The position numbers were made by a program, and so were the translations under genes. Positions 27,206 to 36,062 of a DNA stretch of 48,529 nt are shown here, piece by piece. The stretch covers positions 1 to 48,529 of the forward strand of contig PKED01000214.1 of assembly GCA_002863155.1 (NCBI GenBank), given 5' to 3'. This DNA comes from Sphingomonadaceae bacterium. GTDB lineage: Bacteria > Pseudomonadota > Alphaproteobacteria > Sphingomonadales > Sphingomonadaceae. The stretch's first letter is position 1. Every line of letters starts with the position of its first letter. The notes below the pieces were generated by a model. It ran no database searches and was not told where the DNA came from. It saw only the letters and a list, made by a program, of their open reading frames with translations.

Positions 27206-27910
27206 TTACGATGGCCGCGCCGGAATCGTAAGGCCTCGGGCGACCGCCGGTCGCGCCAGTCCGCGCGCGAGCTAGGCCTTAACATGCGCAAAATCGTCGA
27301 ACCCGACGAGCGAGCCGTTGCCATAGAAATTAACGAGGCCGTTGACCCAGCCGAGCATCGAGATGTCTGCAATCGAAAAATCCCCAACGAACCAGTCGCG
27401 CCCGTCGAGCGCGCTGTCCATCACCCCGAGCAGCCGCCTGGTCTCCTCAAGGTAACGGTCGCGCGGGCGCTTGTCGTCCCAGTCTTTGCCCGCGAACTTG
27501 GTGAAAAAGCCGAGCTGCCCGAACATCGGCCCGACGCCACCCATTTGGAACATCACCCACTGGATTGTCTGCCAGCGCCGCACCGGATCGGCGGGAATGA
27601 ACAGCCCGGTTTTGTCCGCGAGATAGAGCAGAATCGCCCCGCTTTCGAAAAGCGCCAGCGGCCTGCCTCCAGGGCCGGCAGGATCAAGGATAGCGGGAAC
27701 CTTGCCGTTGGGGTTGAGCGACAGAAACTCCGGAGACTTTTGGTCGCCCTTTTGAATGTCGACCAAATGCGCCTCGTAGGGCAGACCGGCTTCCTCGAGC
27801 ATGATCGAAACTTTTACGCCATTCGGCGTCGGCAGCCCGTAATATTGCAACCGGTCGGGTTGGCTGGCCGGCCAGCGCGCCGCGACGGGAAAGGTTGCGG
27901 AATCGAACAT
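27206..27910 (-). pseudogene. YghU/YfcG-type glutathione S-transferase with in-frame amber codon
   Basis: From ATG 27910 a 212-residue GST is open until TAG at 27274-27272. The thioredoxin-fold half (LPTPNGVKVSIMLEEAGLPY, NPNGKVPAILD, LFESGAILLYLADKTG) and most of the helical half are intact. After the TAG the same frame continues for 21 sense codons (LARGLARPAVARGLTIPARP and a Ser) to TAA at 27208-27206. In this family the segment normally reads like HV-x-x-W-L followed by ARPAV and RGL, so TAG sits exactly where a conserved Trp (TGG) is expected. The gene is either a recent nonsense mutant, a sequencing error, or makes a protein lacking the last helix. Annotators may record it as a CDS at 27272-27910. 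Confidence 0.8.
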
Positions 27911-28078
27911 GGGGAAAGCCTCCTGCGGGGATGGTGTGTAGATAATGATGCGTCGTCGGCGACGCCATCGCCGAAATGCCCTGCAGGCAGCGTGGTTGGT
28001 TTGGCGGTGACGTCGGCTGATGACCGCACGGCTCGGCCCAATTCCCTTTTGCCGTCGCCCCCGCTATGGGCCGCGTAG

Positions 28079-29227
28079 ATGATGACTTCCGAACTCCGCG
28101 TCGCGCTGTTCAGCGGCAATTATAACTATGTGCGCGACGGACCGACTCAGGCATTGAACCGGCTGGTCGGCTATCTTCTTTCGCAGGGCGCGGCCGTCAG
28201 GGTCTATGCGCCGACCGTCGCCAAACCGGCGTTCGAGCCGACCGGCGATCTGGTCAGCGCGCCGTCCTTCGCTCTTCCCGGACGGAGCGAGTATCGCATC
28301 GCGATGGGCCTGCCGCGCCGGTTGCGGCGCGATCTGGAAAGCTTTGCCCCCAATCTGGTCCATGTGTCGGCGCCGGACGTCCTCGGCCACCGCGCGGTCA
28401 GCTGGGCGCGGCAGCGCGGCATCCCGGTCGTCGCATCGGTCCACACCCGGTTCGAAACCTATCCCCGCTATTATGGCGCCGGCTTTCTGGAGCCCGCGGC
28501 GGTGGCGCTGCTGCGCCGTTTCTACCGCCGGTGCGACGCCATTCTGCCGCCGTCGCAGTCGATGGTCGATCTTCTGCGCGAACAGCGGATGAACGACGAT
28601 ATCGGGATCTGGTCACGCGGGGTCGACCGCACGATCTTCACCCCGGCGGCGCGCAGCCTGGTCTGGCGGCGTGAGCTCGGCATTGGCGACGATGAATTCG
28701 TCATCGGCTTTCTGGGGCGCCTCGTGCTCGAAAAGGGGCTCGACGTATTTGCAGCGGTGATCGGCGAGCTGATGCGTCGGGGCGTCCCGCACCGCGTGAT
28801 GGTGGTCGGAGAGGGTCCGGCGCGCGACTGGTTCGCGGCGCAGGTGCCGACGGCGGTGTTCGCAGGATTTCAGGAAGGGCGCGACCTGGGTCGGGCGGTC
28901 GCATCGATGGACGTGCTCTTCAATCCCAGCGTGACCGAGACTTTCGGCAATGTGACGCTGGAGGCGATGGCCTGTGCCGTGCCGGTCGTCGCCGCCATCG
29001 CGACCGGTGCCTCCAGCCTGGTCGAAGACCGGGTAACCGGGCGGCTCGTCGATCCCAGCGACATCCCCGGCTATGCCGACGCGCTGCAGGCCTATGCCGA
29101 GGATCGCGACCTTGCCGACACCGATGGTCTGGCTGGCGAGGCCAAGGCGGGCGCGTTCGGCTGGGACGCGATCAATCAGAAGGTGATCGACAAATATCTC
29201 GCCGTGATAGAACGGCGCGTCCGCTGA
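28079..29227 (+). CDS. Glycosyltransferase family 4 (GT-B, MgtA-like)
   Basis: A 382-residue GT-B glycosyltransferase. The N-terminal domain opens RVALFSGNYNYVRDGPTQAL with VHTRFETYPRYY in the middle; the C-terminal nucleotide-binding domain has FLGRLVLEKGLD, VVGEGPARDWF and the E-x7-E motif in TETFGNVTLEAMACAVPVV. It resembles GDP-mannose-dependent or glucuronic-acid-type transferases acting on glycolipids; the sugar and acceptor are not determinable. The start may be the first or second of two tandem ATG codons. It is followed by rarA 66 bases later. The 168 bases upstream, to the divergent GST gene, show no clear element. Confidence 0.88.
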   Translation: MMTSELRVALFSGNYNYVRDGPTQALNRLVGYLLSQGAAVRVYAPTVAKPAFEPTGDLVSAPSFALPGRSEYRIAMGLPRRLRRDLESFAPNLVHVSAPDVLGHRAVSWARQRGIPVVASVHTRFETYPRYYGAGFLEPAAVALLRRFYRRCDAILPPSQSMVDLLREQRMNDDIGIWSRGVDRTIFTPAARSLVWRRELGIGDDEFVIGFLGRLVLEKGLDVFAAVIGELMRRGVPHRVMVVGEGPARDWFAAQVPTAVFAGFQEGRDLGRAVASMDVLFNPSVTETFGNVTLEAMACAVPVVAAIATGASSLVEDRVTGRLVDPSDIPGYADALQAYAEDRDLADTDGLAGEAKAGAFGWDAINQKVIDKYLAVIERRVR

Positions 29228-29293
29228 TCCCACAGCCGCACCGTCGCGCAGGAGCGGCGTGCAAATCCGGCCGCGTCGTTTATGGTCACGGCG

Positions 29294-30616
29294 ATGGATG
29301 ATCTGTTCGGCGCCACCGAATTGCCCCCTGCAAGCGCCCCTGCCGACGCGCCGCTTGCCGAACGGATGCGCCCGAAAGCGCTGGGCGACGTCGTCGGCCA
29401 GTCTCACCTGACGGGGCCCGAGGGCGCGATCGGGCGGATGGTTGCGGCGGGGCGATTATCGTCGATGATCCTGTGGGGTCCGCCGGGGACAGGCAAGACG
29501 ACCATCGCCCGCCTGCTCGCCGACGCCGTGGGCCTCCGCTTCGCCGCGATCTCGGCGGTGTTTTCGGGTGTCGCCGACCTGAAAAAGGCGTTTGCCGAAG
29601 CCCGCGACCATGCCCGGACGGGGAAGCGGACGCTGTTGTTCGTCGACGAGATCCATCGGTTCAATCGCGCGCAGCAGGACGGCTTCCTGCCCTATGTCGA
29701 GGACGGCACGGTAACCCTGGTCGGCGCGACCACCGAAAATCCGTCGTTCGAGCTGAACGCCGCGCTGCTCAGCCGGGCACAGGTGTTGATCCTCCACCGC
29801 CTCGACGCAGCAGCACTCGCCGAGCTGCTCGACCGCGCCGAACAGGTCGAAGCGCGGAGGCTGCCCATGACGCCCGACGCACGCGCGGCCCTGATCGCCA
29901 GCGCCGACGGCGATGGCCGGTTCCTGCTCAACCAGGCCGAGACGCTTTGGTCGGTCGACTTGCCGGAACAGCTGGACCCGGCGGCGCTCGGCGCTTTCCT
30001 CCAGCGCAGGGTTGCGGTGTACGACAAGGACCGCGAGGGGCATTACAACCTGATCTCCGCGCTCCACAAATCGCTGCGCGGCAGTGACCCGCAGGCCGCG
30101 CTCTATTACCTGGCGCGAATGCTGACGGCGGGCGAAGAGCCGCTCTACGTGCTCCGCCGCCTCACCCGGTTTGCGAGCGAGGACATCGGCCTCGCCGATC
30201 CGCAGGCGCTGGTCCAGTGCCTGGCCGCGAAGGACGCCTACGACTTTCTCGGCTCGCCCGAGGGCGAACTGGCGATCGTCCAGGCCTGTCTCTACCTTGC
30301 GACCGCGCCCAAATCGAACGCTGCCTATCGCGCCCAGAAGGCTGCATGGAAGGCGGCGCGCGAGACAGGCTCGCTGATGCCGCCGGCGCATATCCTGAAT
30401 GCGCCGACCAAGCTGATGAAGGACATCGGCTATGGCAAGGGCTATGCCTATGATCACGATACCGAGGCGGGTTTTTCGGGGAGCAATTATTGGCCCGAAG
30501 GCATGGCCCGCCAGGATTTTTATCAGCCGACCGGCCGGGGCCATGAAAAGCGCATCGCCGAACGGCTCGCCTATTGGGAGGATTTGCGACATGGCCGATC
30601 GACGCGCTCGGATTAG
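29294..30616 (+). CDS. rarA: Replication-associated recombination protein RarA (MgsA)
   Basis: RarA is a clamp-loader-like AAA+ ATPase that acts at stalled replication forks. The 440-residue protein begins MDDLFG, a conserved clamp/SSB-interaction-like start, then RMRPKALGDVVGQ, Walker A GPPGTGKT (62-69), Walker B LFVDEIHRFNRAQQD and sensor ATTENPSFELN. The C-terminal half has YYLARMLTAGEEPLYVLRRL and GYGKGYAYDHD, typical of the family. ATG 29294 starts MDDLFG; another ATG four codons upstream is possible. Its last 26 bases overlap the following serine hydrolase gene. Confidence 0.95.
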   Translation: MDDLFGATELPPASAPADAPLAERMRPKALGDVVGQSHLTGPEGAIGRMVAAGRLSSMILWGPPGTGKTTIARLLADAVGLRFAAISAVFSGVADLKKAFAEARDHARTGKRTLLFVDEIHRFNRAQQDGFLPYVEDGTVTLVGATTENPSFELNAALLSRAQVLILHRLDAAALAELLDRAEQVEARRLPMTPDARAALIASADGDGRFLLNQAETLWSVDLPEQLDPAALGAFLQRRVAVYDKDREGHYNLISALHKSLRGSDPQAALYYLARMLTAGEEPLYVLRRLTRFASEDIGLADPQALVQCLAAKDAYDFLGSPEGELAIVQACLYLATAPKSNAAYRAQKAAWKAARETGSLMPPAHILNAPTKLMKDIGYGKGYAYDHDTEAGFSGSNYWPEGMARQDFYQPTGRGHEKRIAERLAYWEDLRHGRSTRSD

Positions 30617-31970
30617 GCTGGCGATATTGGCGGTGAGCGTCTTTGCTGCACCGCTTGCTGCGCAGCAGGCGCGTGCGCCGGCGCCGGCGCCCTACACCCT
30701 TGCCATCGCCGCCGGGTATAAGGCCGCGATGATGTGCAGCGCGATCTTCATCGGCGGGCGCACCGAAGCGCAGGTCTCAGCCCTGGAGCTCACCGGAATT
30801 TATCCCGAATATGAGGCGGCGGTCGCCGCCCTCCCCGCCAAAATCGACCGCGCGACCGCGACGGTCACGGTGAGCTATGATCCCGCCCTGCCGCCCCGCC
30901 GCGCCACGCTGCGTCCTGGCACCGGCTGCACAAACGCGCCGATCGGCGCCACCACCTTGCCACTCGCTGCGCGTGTTGCCACGATCGGCCCCGCGCCGGC
31001 CAGCCCCTCCCCATGGCCGCTGGGCGATGCGCTGCCGAGGATTGCGCATCCCCCGCTCGCCGCAGTCGCGAAAGCACTTGGCGGCGGGTATAAGGGGCGC
31101 ACGACCGGCGTCGTCGTGCTGCGCGGTAAGCAGTTGATTGCGGAGGCTTATGCCGACGGGTTTGGACCCTATACCGCGCAACGAACCTGGTCGGTCGCAA
31201 AAAGCATCACCGGCACACTGGCCGGGATCGCGGTGAAGGATGGCGCGGTTAAGGTCGACGCGCCCGCCCGCATTCCGGAATGGGCCGACGAGCCAAGTGG
31301 CAGTACGCGGCGCCAGATCACGCTCGACAACCTTTTGCGCATGGCTTCGGGGCTGCACAGCGACACCGCCGGCAATCGCACCGATGCGGTCTATTTCGGC
31401 GGCACCGCCGTGACCGAGGAGACGGTGCAGTGGCCGATCGAGGCCAAGCCCGGCGCGCGCTTCCGCTACGCCAACAACGACATCCTGCTCGCGATGCGGT
31501 CGCTGCGCGCCGCGCTCGGCGAAGTGCGCTACCGGGATTTCCCTGCCCGCGCGCTGTTCGACCGGATCGGCATGCGGCACACCGTCGCAGAGACTGACTG
31601 GCGCGGCAATTATGTCTCGTCGAGCCAGATCTGGACCACCGCGCGCGACCTTGCGCGGTTCGGGCTGCTCTATCTCGACGACGGCGTCTGGAACGGCACC
31701 CGCATCCTGCCGTCCGGCTGGCGGACCTATGTCACCACGCCGAGCGGCCCCCAGCCGCCCAGCGGCTTCGGCTATGGCGCGACATTCTGGCTGATGAACA
31801 AGGTGCCGGGCGTCCCCGCCGACGCATTTTCCGCGAACGGCAATCGCGGCCAGTTCGTCGTGATCATCCCGAGCCGCAGCATCGTGATCGTGCGGCGCGG
31901 CGAGGACGCGGCGAATGATGGCTTCGACATTGCGCGCTTCACCGCCGACATCCTGGCGGAAGTCCAGTGA
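30591..31970 (+). CDS. Exported serine hydrolase, class C beta-lactamase-like fold
   Basis: A 459-residue protein with a signal peptide (residues 1-25, ending AAQQ). Residues 35-160 are an extra N-terminal region with two cysteines (49 and 113) and no recognised domain. The beta-lactamase-family catalytic domain follows: nucleophile Ser201-x-x-Lys204 (SVAKS), Tyr293-Ala-Asn295, and GNRGQ near the C-terminus in place of KTG. Such proteins include esterases, peptidases and 6-aminohexanoate hydrolases, so the substrate is open. It overlaps rarA by 26 bases and is followed by the YjbR gene with a GTGA overlap. Confidence 0.87.
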   Translation: MADRRARIRLAILAVSVFAAPLAAQQARAPAPAPYTLAIAAGYKAAMMCSAIFIGGRTEAQVSALELTGIYPEYEAAVAALPAKIDRATATVTVSYDPALPPRRATLRPGTGCTNAPIGATTLPLAARVATIGPAPASPSPWPLGDALPRIAHPPLAAVAKALGGGYKGRTTGVVVLRGKQLIAEAYADGFGPYTAQRTWSVAKSITGTLAGIAVKDGAVKVDAPARIPEWADEPSGSTRRQITLDNLLRMASGLHSDTAGNRTDAVYFGGTAVTEETVQWPIEAKPGARFRYANNDILLAMRSLRAALGEVRYRDFPARALFDRIGMRHTVAETDWRGNYVSSSQIWTTARDLARFGLLYLDDGVWNGTRILPSGWRTYVTTPSGPQPPSGFGYGATFWLMNKVPGVPADAFSANGNRGQFVVIIPSRSIVIVRRGEDAANDGFDIARFTADILAEVQ

Positions 31971-32311
31971 ACGACTGGGAGAGCGTCGTGGCCGCGGCGA
32001 TAGCGCTGCCGGGTACGGTCATCGCCCCGCACTATGGCCAGCCGGCCGTGAAGATCGCGGCGAACGGGCGCACTTTCGTGTCGCCGGGGGGCGAATCGGA
32101 CTCGTTCTGCCTCCATCTCGATCTCGACACGATCGAGATGCTGAAGGAAACCGACCCGGCGACTTACTACCAGACGCCGCATTACGAGGGCTGGGGCGCC
32201 GTGCTGGTCCGCTATGGCAGCCATGACCGCGACCGCGTCGAGGCGATGATGGCGCTTGCCCATGATCAAGCCGCAGCCCGGCCCAAGGCCAGGCCGCGCA
32301 AACAGCGGTGA
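31967..32311 (+). CDS. MmcQ/YjbR family protein
   Basis: A 114-residue protein of the YjbR fold: LPGTVIAPHYGQPAVKI, then FCLHLD, then YYQTPHYEGWGAVLVRYG. The family has a double-wing DNA-binding-like fold but unproven function. The C-terminus is basic (ARPKARPRKQR). It starts with GTG overlapping the upstream stop by four bases and is itself overlapped by the GTG of the next gene, so the three genes are probably translated together. Confidence 0.85.
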   Translation: MNDWESVVAAAIALPGTVIAPHYGQPAVKIAANGRTFVSPGGESDSFCLHLDLDTIEMLKETDPATYYQTPHYEGWGAVLVRYGSHDRDRVEAMMALAHDQAAARPKARPRKQR

Positions 32312-33183
32312 CCCGCTTTGCCCATTTCGTGGCGATCGACTGGTCGGGCGCGGTCGGCGCCGAGCATCGCGGGATCGCAATTGCGATCTGCGGCCATGGT
32401 CGCGCCGTGCCCGCACTCGTGCCGCCGCCGGGCCGATACTGGTCGCGCGCTGCCGTCCTCGACTGGCTTGAGCACGCACTGCCTGACGACAGCCTGGTCG
32501 GGTTCGATCTCGGCCCTGCGCTGCCGTTCGTCGATCGTGGCGCTTATTTCCCGGGATGGCCTGAAAGCCCCCGCGACGCGCATTCGCTATGGGCGCTGGT
32601 CGAGCGACTCTGCGCGGCCGACCCGCATCTGGCCGCGACCAGCTTCGTCGATCACCCTGACGCAGCCTTGCATTTCCGCCGCCATGGCGGGCGCGAGGGC
32701 GCTTCCTTCGGTGGCGGGCGCGGACGGTTGCGCGCGACCGAAGTTGCGCAACATCGGCAGGGCCTCAATCCCTATTCGAACTTCAATCTGGTCGGCGCGG
32801 CCCAGGTCGGCAAATCGAGCCTGACCGGCATGCGCCTGCTCCGCCGGCTCGGCGGCCGTTTGCCGGTCTGGCCGTTCGATCCGCTGCCACCGGTCGGATC
32901 GGCGGTCGTCGAAATCTACACCAGTCTTGCCGCGCTGGCGGCCGGGCGCGCGCGCGGACGCGCCAAGATGCGCGACATCGCCGCACTCAACCTCGCCCTC
33001 GCCAGCCCGGCGATCGACAGCGATCCGATGCCCGGCAGCGGCACGATCGACGACCATGCGAGCGACGCGATCCTGACCGCTGCATGGATGCGCCGCCATG
33101 CCGGTTGCGCGGGATTATGGACACCAGCCGGGCTGTCACCGATAATCGCGCGAACAGAGGGCTGGACCTTCGGCGTCACCTGA
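32308..33183 (+). CDS. DUF429-like protein, possible RNase H-fold
   Basis: A 291-residue protein with no secure family name. It opens FAHFVAIDWSGAVG, and VGFDLGPALPF follows; the early Asp within a hydrophobic strand, and a second Asp after another strand, resemble the DUF429/RNase H-like fold. A late acidic segment GTIDDHASDAILTAAWMRR fits the last catalytic region of such folds. A nuclease role is an inference only. It starts with GTG overlapping the YjbR stop. The tRNA-Thr gene follows 36 bases downstream. Confidence 0.75.
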   Translation: MTRFAHFVAIDWSGAVGAEHRGIAIAICGHGRAVPALVPPPGRYWSRAAVLDWLEHALPDDSLVGFDLGPALPFVDRGAYFPGWPESPRDAHSLWALVERLCAADPHLAATSFVDHPDAALHFRRHGGREGASFGGGRGRLRATEVAQHRQGLNPYSNFNLVGAAQVGKSSLTGMRLLRRLGGRLPVWPFDPLPPVGSAVVEIYTSLAALAAGRARGRAKMRDIAALNLALASPAIDSDPMPGSGTIDDHASDAILTAAWMRRHAGCAGLWTPAGLSPIIARTEGWTFGVT

Positions 33184-33219
33184 CGCATTTGGGGCGGCGG
33201 CCATTCCCTGGTCCCATGT

Positions 33220-33295
33220 GCCGGTTTAGCTCAGCTGGTAGAGCAGCGGTTTTGTAAACCGAAGGTCGCGGGTTCGATTCCTGCAACCGGCACCA
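33220..33295 (+). tRNA. tRNA-Thr (anticodon TGT)
   Basis: A 76-base cloverleaf: acceptor GCCGGTT with AACCGGC, D-arm GCTC/GAGC, anticodon loop TTTGTAA with TGT, T-arm GCGGG TTCGATT CCTGC, discriminator A and encoded CCA. It decodes ACA and related Thr codons. A pyrimidine-rich CTCTTTCCCCCTTCC follows. Confidence 0.96.
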
Positions 33296-33367
33296 CTCTT
33301 TCCCCCTTCCGCATGGTCCGCTAGCATCGCCCGATCCGGGTGGAGAGGCCTGAAGCAAAGGAGCGGC

Positions 33368-35659
33368 ATGAACCGCGAGAAGGAATTGCGCCTCGCGCTG
33401 GTCTGTTATGGCGGGATCAGCCTGGCCGTCTACATGCACGGCATCACCAAGGAAATCTGGCGGCTCGCACGCGCCAGCTGCGCCTTTCATGAGGGTCGGA
33501 CGCCCGCCAGCGGATCGCAGGGCGTCTATCGCGCGCTGCTCCAGGAAATCGAGAATGACCATCAGCTTCGCCTGCGCGTGCTGGTCGATATTGTCGCCGG
33601 TGCCAGCGCGGGCGGGATCAACGGCGTATTCCTGGCCCAGGCGATCGCGACCGGCCAGTCGCTCGAGCCGCTGACCGATCTCTGGCTCGATTCGGCCGAT
33701 ATCGAGCAACTGCTCGACCCCGACCAGGCGCCCGCGGGCCCGTTGTCCAAGATCTGGGCACTCCCGCTTGCATGGGTGGCGCAACGGCGCAGCGGCGACC
33801 CGGTCGATCAGCTGGTCGAAACCAGCGCCCGCCAGGAGGTTCGCGCGAAGCTGTCGAAATTCGTCCGCTCGCGCTGGTTCGAGCCACCCTTTGGCGGCAA
33901 GCGCTTCCTCAATCTGGTGCTCGATGCCTTCGAGGCGATGGCGGCCGCGCCGCGCGGACCAAGGCTGCTGCCCGAAGGGCAGCCGCTCGATCTTTTCGTG
34001 ACCGTCACCGATTTTACTGGCCACCCCGAGCGGCTTTCGCTGAACTCGCCGCCCGAGGTGATGGAAACCGAGCATCGGCTCGTCTTTCCCTTCAGCGACC
34101 ACGGCACCGCGTGCGATACGCTGGCACAGATCGGCGAACTCGCCTTTGCCGCGCGGGCAACGTCGAGCTTTCCGGGGGCCTTTCCCCCGGTAACGGTCGG
34201 CGAGCTCGACGCCGTCCTTGCCGATCGCGAGATTCCCTGGCCCGAGCGGACGGCCTTTCTCAACCGGATGCTGCCCCGGCACGCCGCCGTGGGCGCTGCC
34301 GACAAGGCGGTGCTGATCGACGGATCGGTGCTGGTCAACGCGCCGTTCCGCCCGGCGATCGAGGCGCTGCGGCAGAGGCCCGCACGGCGCCAGGTCGACC
34401 GCCGCTTCATCTACATCGATCCCTTTCCCGGCGGAAAGATGGACATGATGAAGTCGGGCGTCCCCGGCTTCTTCCAGACAATCATCGGCGCCATTTCGGA
34501 ACTTCCCCGCCAGCAGCCGATCCGCGACAATCTGGAAGCGATTGCCGACCGGTCGCAACGGATCGAACGGATGGCAGAGATCATCGCCGGTATCCGTCCG
34601 GAAGTGGAAGCGCAGGTGGAGGCGCTGTTCGGCTACACGCTGTTCCTCGACCACCCGACCCCCGCGCGGCTGGCGAACTGGCGCAAACGGGCACAAAATG
34701 CCGCCGCCAGCAAGGCCGGCTACGGCTATGCCGCCTATGGGCATCTCAAGCTCGCCGGCGTGATCGAATCGATTACCCAGCTTCTGCACGGCGTCGGCGG
34801 TGAGCCGGGGCCGCAGCGCTGGCGGCACCTCCAGCGGCTGGTGACGGCGGCGGTGAAGGCGAAGGGCATGGGCGAGATGGGGCCGACTTTCACCGGCGGC
34901 ACCAGCCCTGAAATGATCGCGTTCCTGCGCTCATACGATATCGGCTTTCGCATCCGGCGGCTGCGGCTGATGGCGCGACGGTTGAGCGATATCGAAATCG
35001 GCTATGACGAAGGCGATCTGGCGGGCCTGCGCGATGCGATATACGAATCGCTGGCCCGCTATCTCGATGCCAAGCGCACCGATCCGCACCTTGCCCTGCG
35101 CCGACAGGTGCGCGCGGTGCGTGGCGACGCGAGCGAACTGCTCGACGCCCTAGCGGAGTCGCTCGACCTCAAGACGCTCGACGACGAAGTTGAACAGCGG
35201 CTCGCTGCGGCGCTTGCGAGCGTCGGGCGCGATATTCGGCGGCCGATGCTGCTCAGCTATCTCGGCTTTCCCTATTTCGACGTCGCCACGCTGCCGCTGC
35301 TCCAGGGCGAGGGGCTGGACGAGTTCGACGCGATCAAGGTCGATCGCATCGCCCCGGACGACGCCACTGCGATCCGCGCAGGGGGCGCCGAAGCGACGCT
35401 CAAAGGCATTCAGTTCGGCAGTTTCGGGGCGTTTTTCAGCCGGGCCTATCGCGAAAATGATTATCTGTGGGGGCGCCTGCACGGCGCCGACCGGCTGATC
35501 GACATCATCGTCTCCACCCTGCCGCCCGGTATGCGCATGAAGCCGGGCCGCGTCGCGCAGATCAAGCGAGATGCCTTTATCGCCGTGCTCGACGAGGAAG
35601 AGCCGCGGCTGCGCACGATCCAGCCGCTGATCGCCTCGCTGCGCGGCGAAATCGGCTGA
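33368..35659 (+). CDS. Large patatin-like phospholipase family protein
   Basis: A 763-residue protein with an N-terminal patatin domain. The oxyanion region is LVCYGGISLAVYMHGITKE, the nucleophile elbow is GASAGG with Ser80, and the catalytic Asp lies in IDGSVLVNAPF near residue 318. The C-terminal half matches the extension seen in the patatin/DUF3376-type proteins of sphingomonads and actinobacteria. Such enzymes are lipid acyl hydrolases; no signal peptide is visible, so it is cytoplasmic or secreted by another route. It begins 72 bases after tRNA-Thr. Confidence 0.88.
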   Translation: MNREKELRLALVCYGGISLAVYMHGITKEIWRLARASCAFHEGRTPASGSQGVYRALLQEIENDHQLRLRVLVDIVAGASAGGINGVFLAQAIATGQSLEPLTDLWLDSADIEQLLDPDQAPAGPLSKIWALPLAWVAQRRSGDPVDQLVETSARQEVRAKLSKFVRSRWFEPPFGGKRFLNLVLDAFEAMAAAPRGPRLLPEGQPLDLFVTVTDFTGHPERLSLNSPPEVMETEHRLVFPFSDHGTACDTLAQIGELAFAARATSSFPGAFPPVTVGELDAVLADREIPWPERTAFLNRMLPRHAAVGAADKAVLIDGSVLVNAPFRPAIEALRQRPARRQVDRRFIYIDPFPGGKMDMMKSGVPGFFQTIIGAISELPRQQPIRDNLEAIADRSQRIERMAEIIAGIRPEVEAQVEALFGYTLFLDHPTPARLANWRKRAQNAAASKAGYGYAAYGHLKLAGVIESITQLLHGVGGEPGPQRWRHLQRLVTAAVKAKGMGEMGPTFTGGTSPEMIAFLRSYDIGFRIRRLRLMARRLSDIEIGYDEGDLAGLRDAIYESLARYLDAKRTDPHLALRRQVRAVRGDASELLDALAESLDLKTLDDEVEQRLAAALASVGRDIRRPMLLSYLGFPYFDVATLPLLQGEGLDEFDAIKVDRIAPDDATAIRAGGAEATLKGIQFGSFGAFFSRAYRENDYLWGRLHGADRLIDIIVSTLPPGMRMKPGRVAQIKRDAFIAVLDEEEPRLRTIQPLIASLRGEIG

Positions 35660-35720
35660 TGCTGGTAAAGACCATCATCACGGCCTAAGCTTTGGTCGTC
35701 ACGCTGGGGAGCAGTGCCGC

Positions 35721-36062
35721 ATGCAATTTCTGAAAACGCTGTTCTGGTTCCTGCTCGCGGTTGTCATCGCGGTGTTCGCGGTCGGCAACTGGACGATGGT
35801 CACGATCAATCTGTGGGCCGGGCTGCGCGCCGAAATCAATCTGCCGCTGCTGCTGATCATCACCTTCCTCGCCGGGCTGTTCCCCACGCTGTTGTATCAC
35901 CATGCGGTCAAATGGCGGCTGCGCCAGAAGCTATCGACGGCCGAGCGCGCGGTTGCCGACCTGCGCGGCGCCTCGAGCACAGCGCCGGTGCCCCCCTCGC
36001 CCGCGACCGACACCCCCGCCCCGGCGGCGATCCCCGCCGCCGTTCCGCCAGGTGGCGCATGA
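35721..36062 (+). CDS. LapA-domain (DUF1049) membrane protein
   Basis: A 113-residue protein with two membrane helices: FLKTLFWFLLAVVIAVFAVGN and, after INLWAGLRAEINLP, LLLIITFLAGLFPTLLYHHA. This is the LapA/DUF1049 layout found near lipopolysaccharide-assembly genes. The tail is Pro/Ala-rich and probably disordered. GGGGAG lies before the ATG. Its stop overlaps the pyrF start (ATGA). In many alphaproteobacteria this gene sits next to pyrF. Confidence 0.88.
   Translation: MQFLKTLFWFLLAVVIAVFAVGNWTMVTINLWAGLRAEINLPLLLIITFLAGLFPTLLYHHAVKWRLRQKLSTAERAVADLRGASSTAPVPPSPATDTPAPAAIPAAVPPGGA

Noticed and set aside
33176..34828. 550-codon minus-strand frame opposite the patatin-like gene
   Set aside because: It runs across a tRNA gene and a well-supported plus-strand gene; no domain is visible.
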